Positions 62,454 through 64,000 of a DNA stretch of 64,000 bases are shown one piece after another. The stretch is from contig JAGUCH010000008.1 in assembly GCA_019096065.1 (NCBI GenBank), positions 3,539,001 to 3,603,000 of the forward strand, written 5' to 3'. Both the position numbers and the translations under genes were made by a program. Under the pieces are notes generated by a model, which did not search any database, was not told the DNA's origin, and worked only from the letters and a program-made list of their open reading frames with translations. Every line of letters begins with the position of its first letter. Within the stretch, counting starts at the first letter, position 1. This DNA is from Paracyclopina nana. Lineage: Eukaryota; Arthropoda; Copepoda; Cyclopoida; Cyclopettidae.

Positions 62454-63771
62454 AATCCAAGAAACCGGTATTGACCAATTTCTCCAGGAAGAATTTGACG
62501 TCTCCCAACTCTGAGTCTTTGATCCCGAGGGATTTTAGCATCCCAATGTCACCATTTTCCACGGCCAAGAAAACTGACCTTAAGTGGTCAAGGTCAGATC
62601 TGTCCAAATGCAGAGAGTCGCCAAAGTCCTCAATTGTCTGTGATTCTGAAAGTGAAAGCTCAAAGTGATTCTAGCAAGTTTAGAGAGACTTCCAATTCTA
62701 CCAGAAAGTGCAATTGCGACAGCGTTGACTCCACCGAGGTCTCGTAGGCGATGTCTGGCCTTTGATCCAAAGAGTTTTTCAAGGTAGTTTGGTCCATGAG
62801 AGGCCAACAACGAGTTTAAAAAGCTGGTCGTTTCCTCTACTGGAGGCCTTCGAGCTGCAATGATAGTACACAAATTACAGTTTCTAATTAAAGTACTATT
62901 CGAGTCCCATGGGAATTACTCGGTCCATTACTGTGAACATGATTGACAAAAAATACCTGATAATGATCAAAATGAGGGCAATGACAAGCTTAAGAATTAT
63001 AATTAAAGTTAGATAATTGGTTATTGTTAACTTTTCTGAATTTCAATTTTATCCCCTTTATGAAGATTATCAGCACAATGTAAGAGTTAATGCCATAAAG
63101 GTAATGGAAAAACTACTCTTCTTTGCTGCTGTTGCTAATAAGGTGCAATCTACTCCCAAGTGACAAAGCCTTCTTGACTCTTATTAGCTAAACTACTTAC
63201 CCAAGAATGACATAAAAGCATTTGCTTGTTTTAGCTAAAGGAAATGTTCAAAACAATGAGTCTGCAAATTGTTCTCCAACATTAAGATCTACTTTAAAAT
63301 GTAATTTCTAGTAAGAACCTTCCTGCTCTCTGTAATATGGAAAATGTAAATTAAGAGCTCTCCAGCTTTGGGCACAAGGGAATCTTCCAGCTGTCGAGTA
63401 TTTTTTTTAACCTTACATGCTTGAAAAAACTGAGATGGTTATGGGTAATGAAAATATTTACCCGCTGTGCAAAGTCTGGCATCTTCATCATATCCATCAG
63501 AGCAGTCCGGAGCTCCATCACACAAATATTGGATCGAAATGCAACGTCCATCAGAAGGACATCTAAAGGGCTCAAAAGCTTCGCATTTTCTCTCTGGGAA
63601 AAAAGGCTCTGTGTCAAAGTTCGCAGTTGAGCAAATTGAAAAATTACCCATAACTCCCTCTCGTTTATTGTGGTGCTGCTCGTAGAGTCTTGAGAGGTCT
63701 ATGGCATTGACAGTGCTGACAATGACCAAAAAGGCCAGCATGGCAACTTGGCTCATTTGGTTGGTGCTCAT
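62452..63771 (-). CDS. Prohormone-4-like / IDLSRF-like neuropeptide precursor with LDLa domain, three exons
   Basis: Exons: 63771-63462, 62854-62702 and 62645-62452, 657 coding bases and 218 residues. Each junction has GT-AG ends and restores the frame (phase 1 both times). Residues 1-23 form a signal peptide (core AMLAFLVIV), and M6 is an alternative start. Cleavage after VNA would release IDLSRLYEQHHN, followed by the dibasic K36-R37. Residues 63-101 form one LDL-receptor class A domain with six Cys (63, 71, 77, 84, 90, 101) and the acidic DCSDGYDED calcium-binding segment. A second dibasic pair is R105-R106. The C-terminal part (PPVEETTSFLNSLLASHGPN onward, ending LEKLVNTGFLD) is the conserved region of this family. 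The order matches insect prohormone-4, from which a brain peptide beginning IDLSRF is known. IDLSRL and an extra Cys47 are unusual. Role as a secreted neuropeptide precursor is inferred from family. Confidence 0.92.
62646..62701 (-). other. 56-nt mini-intron of the neuropeptide-precursor gene
   Basis: It begins GTAGAATTGG and ends TTTCACTTTCAG. Removing it joins ...IALS to ESQTIEDFGDSLHL and restores the family's C-terminal sequence. Read without splicing, the frame passes into unrelated residues (RIGSLSKLARITLS), which shows that the intron is real. Confidence 0.88.
62855..63461 (-). other. 607-nt first intron of the neuropeptide-precursor gene
   Basis: Donor GCGG|GTAAAT and acceptor ATTGCAG|CTCGAAGG. 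Splicing completes an Ala codon (G|CT) between ARLCTA and RRPPVEE, immediately after the LDLa domain. The interior is AT-rich with no other feature seen. Confidence 0.88.
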
Positions 63772-63866
63772 TGCTTTTCTGCCCTTATATGTAATTGCTG
63801 CTTTGTAGTTCCAACCTCAACAAGTTCAAGGCGTCGACTGTGGCGGCGAGGCCGGTGTACTGCTCA

Positions 63867-63874
63867 CTATAAAC
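63867..63874 (-). promoter_or_regulatory. Candidate TATA-like element of the neuropeptide-precursor gene
   Basis: GTTTATAG on the gene strand lies about 95-105 bases before the start codon, in a region that turns GC-richer between it and the gene (CCGGCCTCGCCGCC). Another AT-rich run (ACATATAAGG) is only ~20 bases from the ATG and is too close for a usual promoter. This is a weak prediction from position and sequence. Confidence 0.35.
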
Positions 63875-64000
63875 AGAGCTGCGGCTGATTCTGAGGCCGA
63901 GCTTTCATGGCATTTTCTCGCTAACTTCCAGAAGCTTTACTGCTACAAGCTGAAGTTCTAAACGAGTTTGCTCATTCACTAACTGGATGACATGAATTGC

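Noticed and set aside
62471..62668. 65-codon plus-strand frame
   Set aside because: It is antisense to exon 3 and the mini-intron of the neuropeptide-precursor gene.
62580..62873. Separate 97-codon minus-strand gene
   Set aside because: It is exon 2 read through both flanking splice sites. Its first six and last ~42 residues come from intron sequence or from exon 3 in the wrong frame.

Overview
This is a eukaryotic, almost certainly arthropod, window of which about 85% is tandem repeat. The arthropod assignment rests on the only gene I can support, at the right end on the minus strand. It has three exons joined by GT-AG introns and encodes a 218-residue secreted precursor. The precursor has a signal peptide, an IDLSRF-type peptide ending in a dibasic site, one LDL-receptor class A domain and a conserved C-terminal region, which is the layout of arthropod prohormone-4 / IDLSRF-like neuropeptide precursors. 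I cannot fix the lineage further. The first residues read IDLSRL rather than the IDLSRF I know from insects, so a non-insect arthropod is possible.

Layout. (1) 1-30536: a 291-bp satellite, about 105 head-to-tail units, already under way at the left edge of the window. Two sequence classes dominate different halves. (2) 30537-37112: non-satellite DNA with no supported gene. It holds a 68-bp hAT-like foldback element with 8-bp target-site duplications, two copies of a dispersed repeat, an old degenerate array of ~59-bp units, a short GGCC-rich degenerate repeat, a 103-nt imperfect hairpin and a tRNA-like pseudogene. (3) 37113-52588: a 90-bp satellite, about 172 units, with higher-order structure. 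(4) 52589-61020: a pyrimidine-rich, loosely ordered array built on ~53/43-bp modules (CACCACCCAT, AATTATGAGTTT, GCCTCTTTTTTCC). It abuts array (3) with no unique DNA between. (5) 61021-62447: unique intergenic DNA. (6) 62448-64000: the neuropeptide-precursor gene and its upstream region.

The long or regularly spaced open reading frames inside the arrays are by-products of repeat lengths divisible by three (291 and 90) and are not annotated as genes. The observations most worth following up are: the hAT-like micro-element; four AGCGCCATCTAG-type motifs, resembling the CTCF core, that bracket arrays (3) and (4); the strong excess of CTCAG/CTGAG in the 291-bp monomer; and the near-synonymous behaviour of the commonest variable site in one open frame of the 90-bp array.
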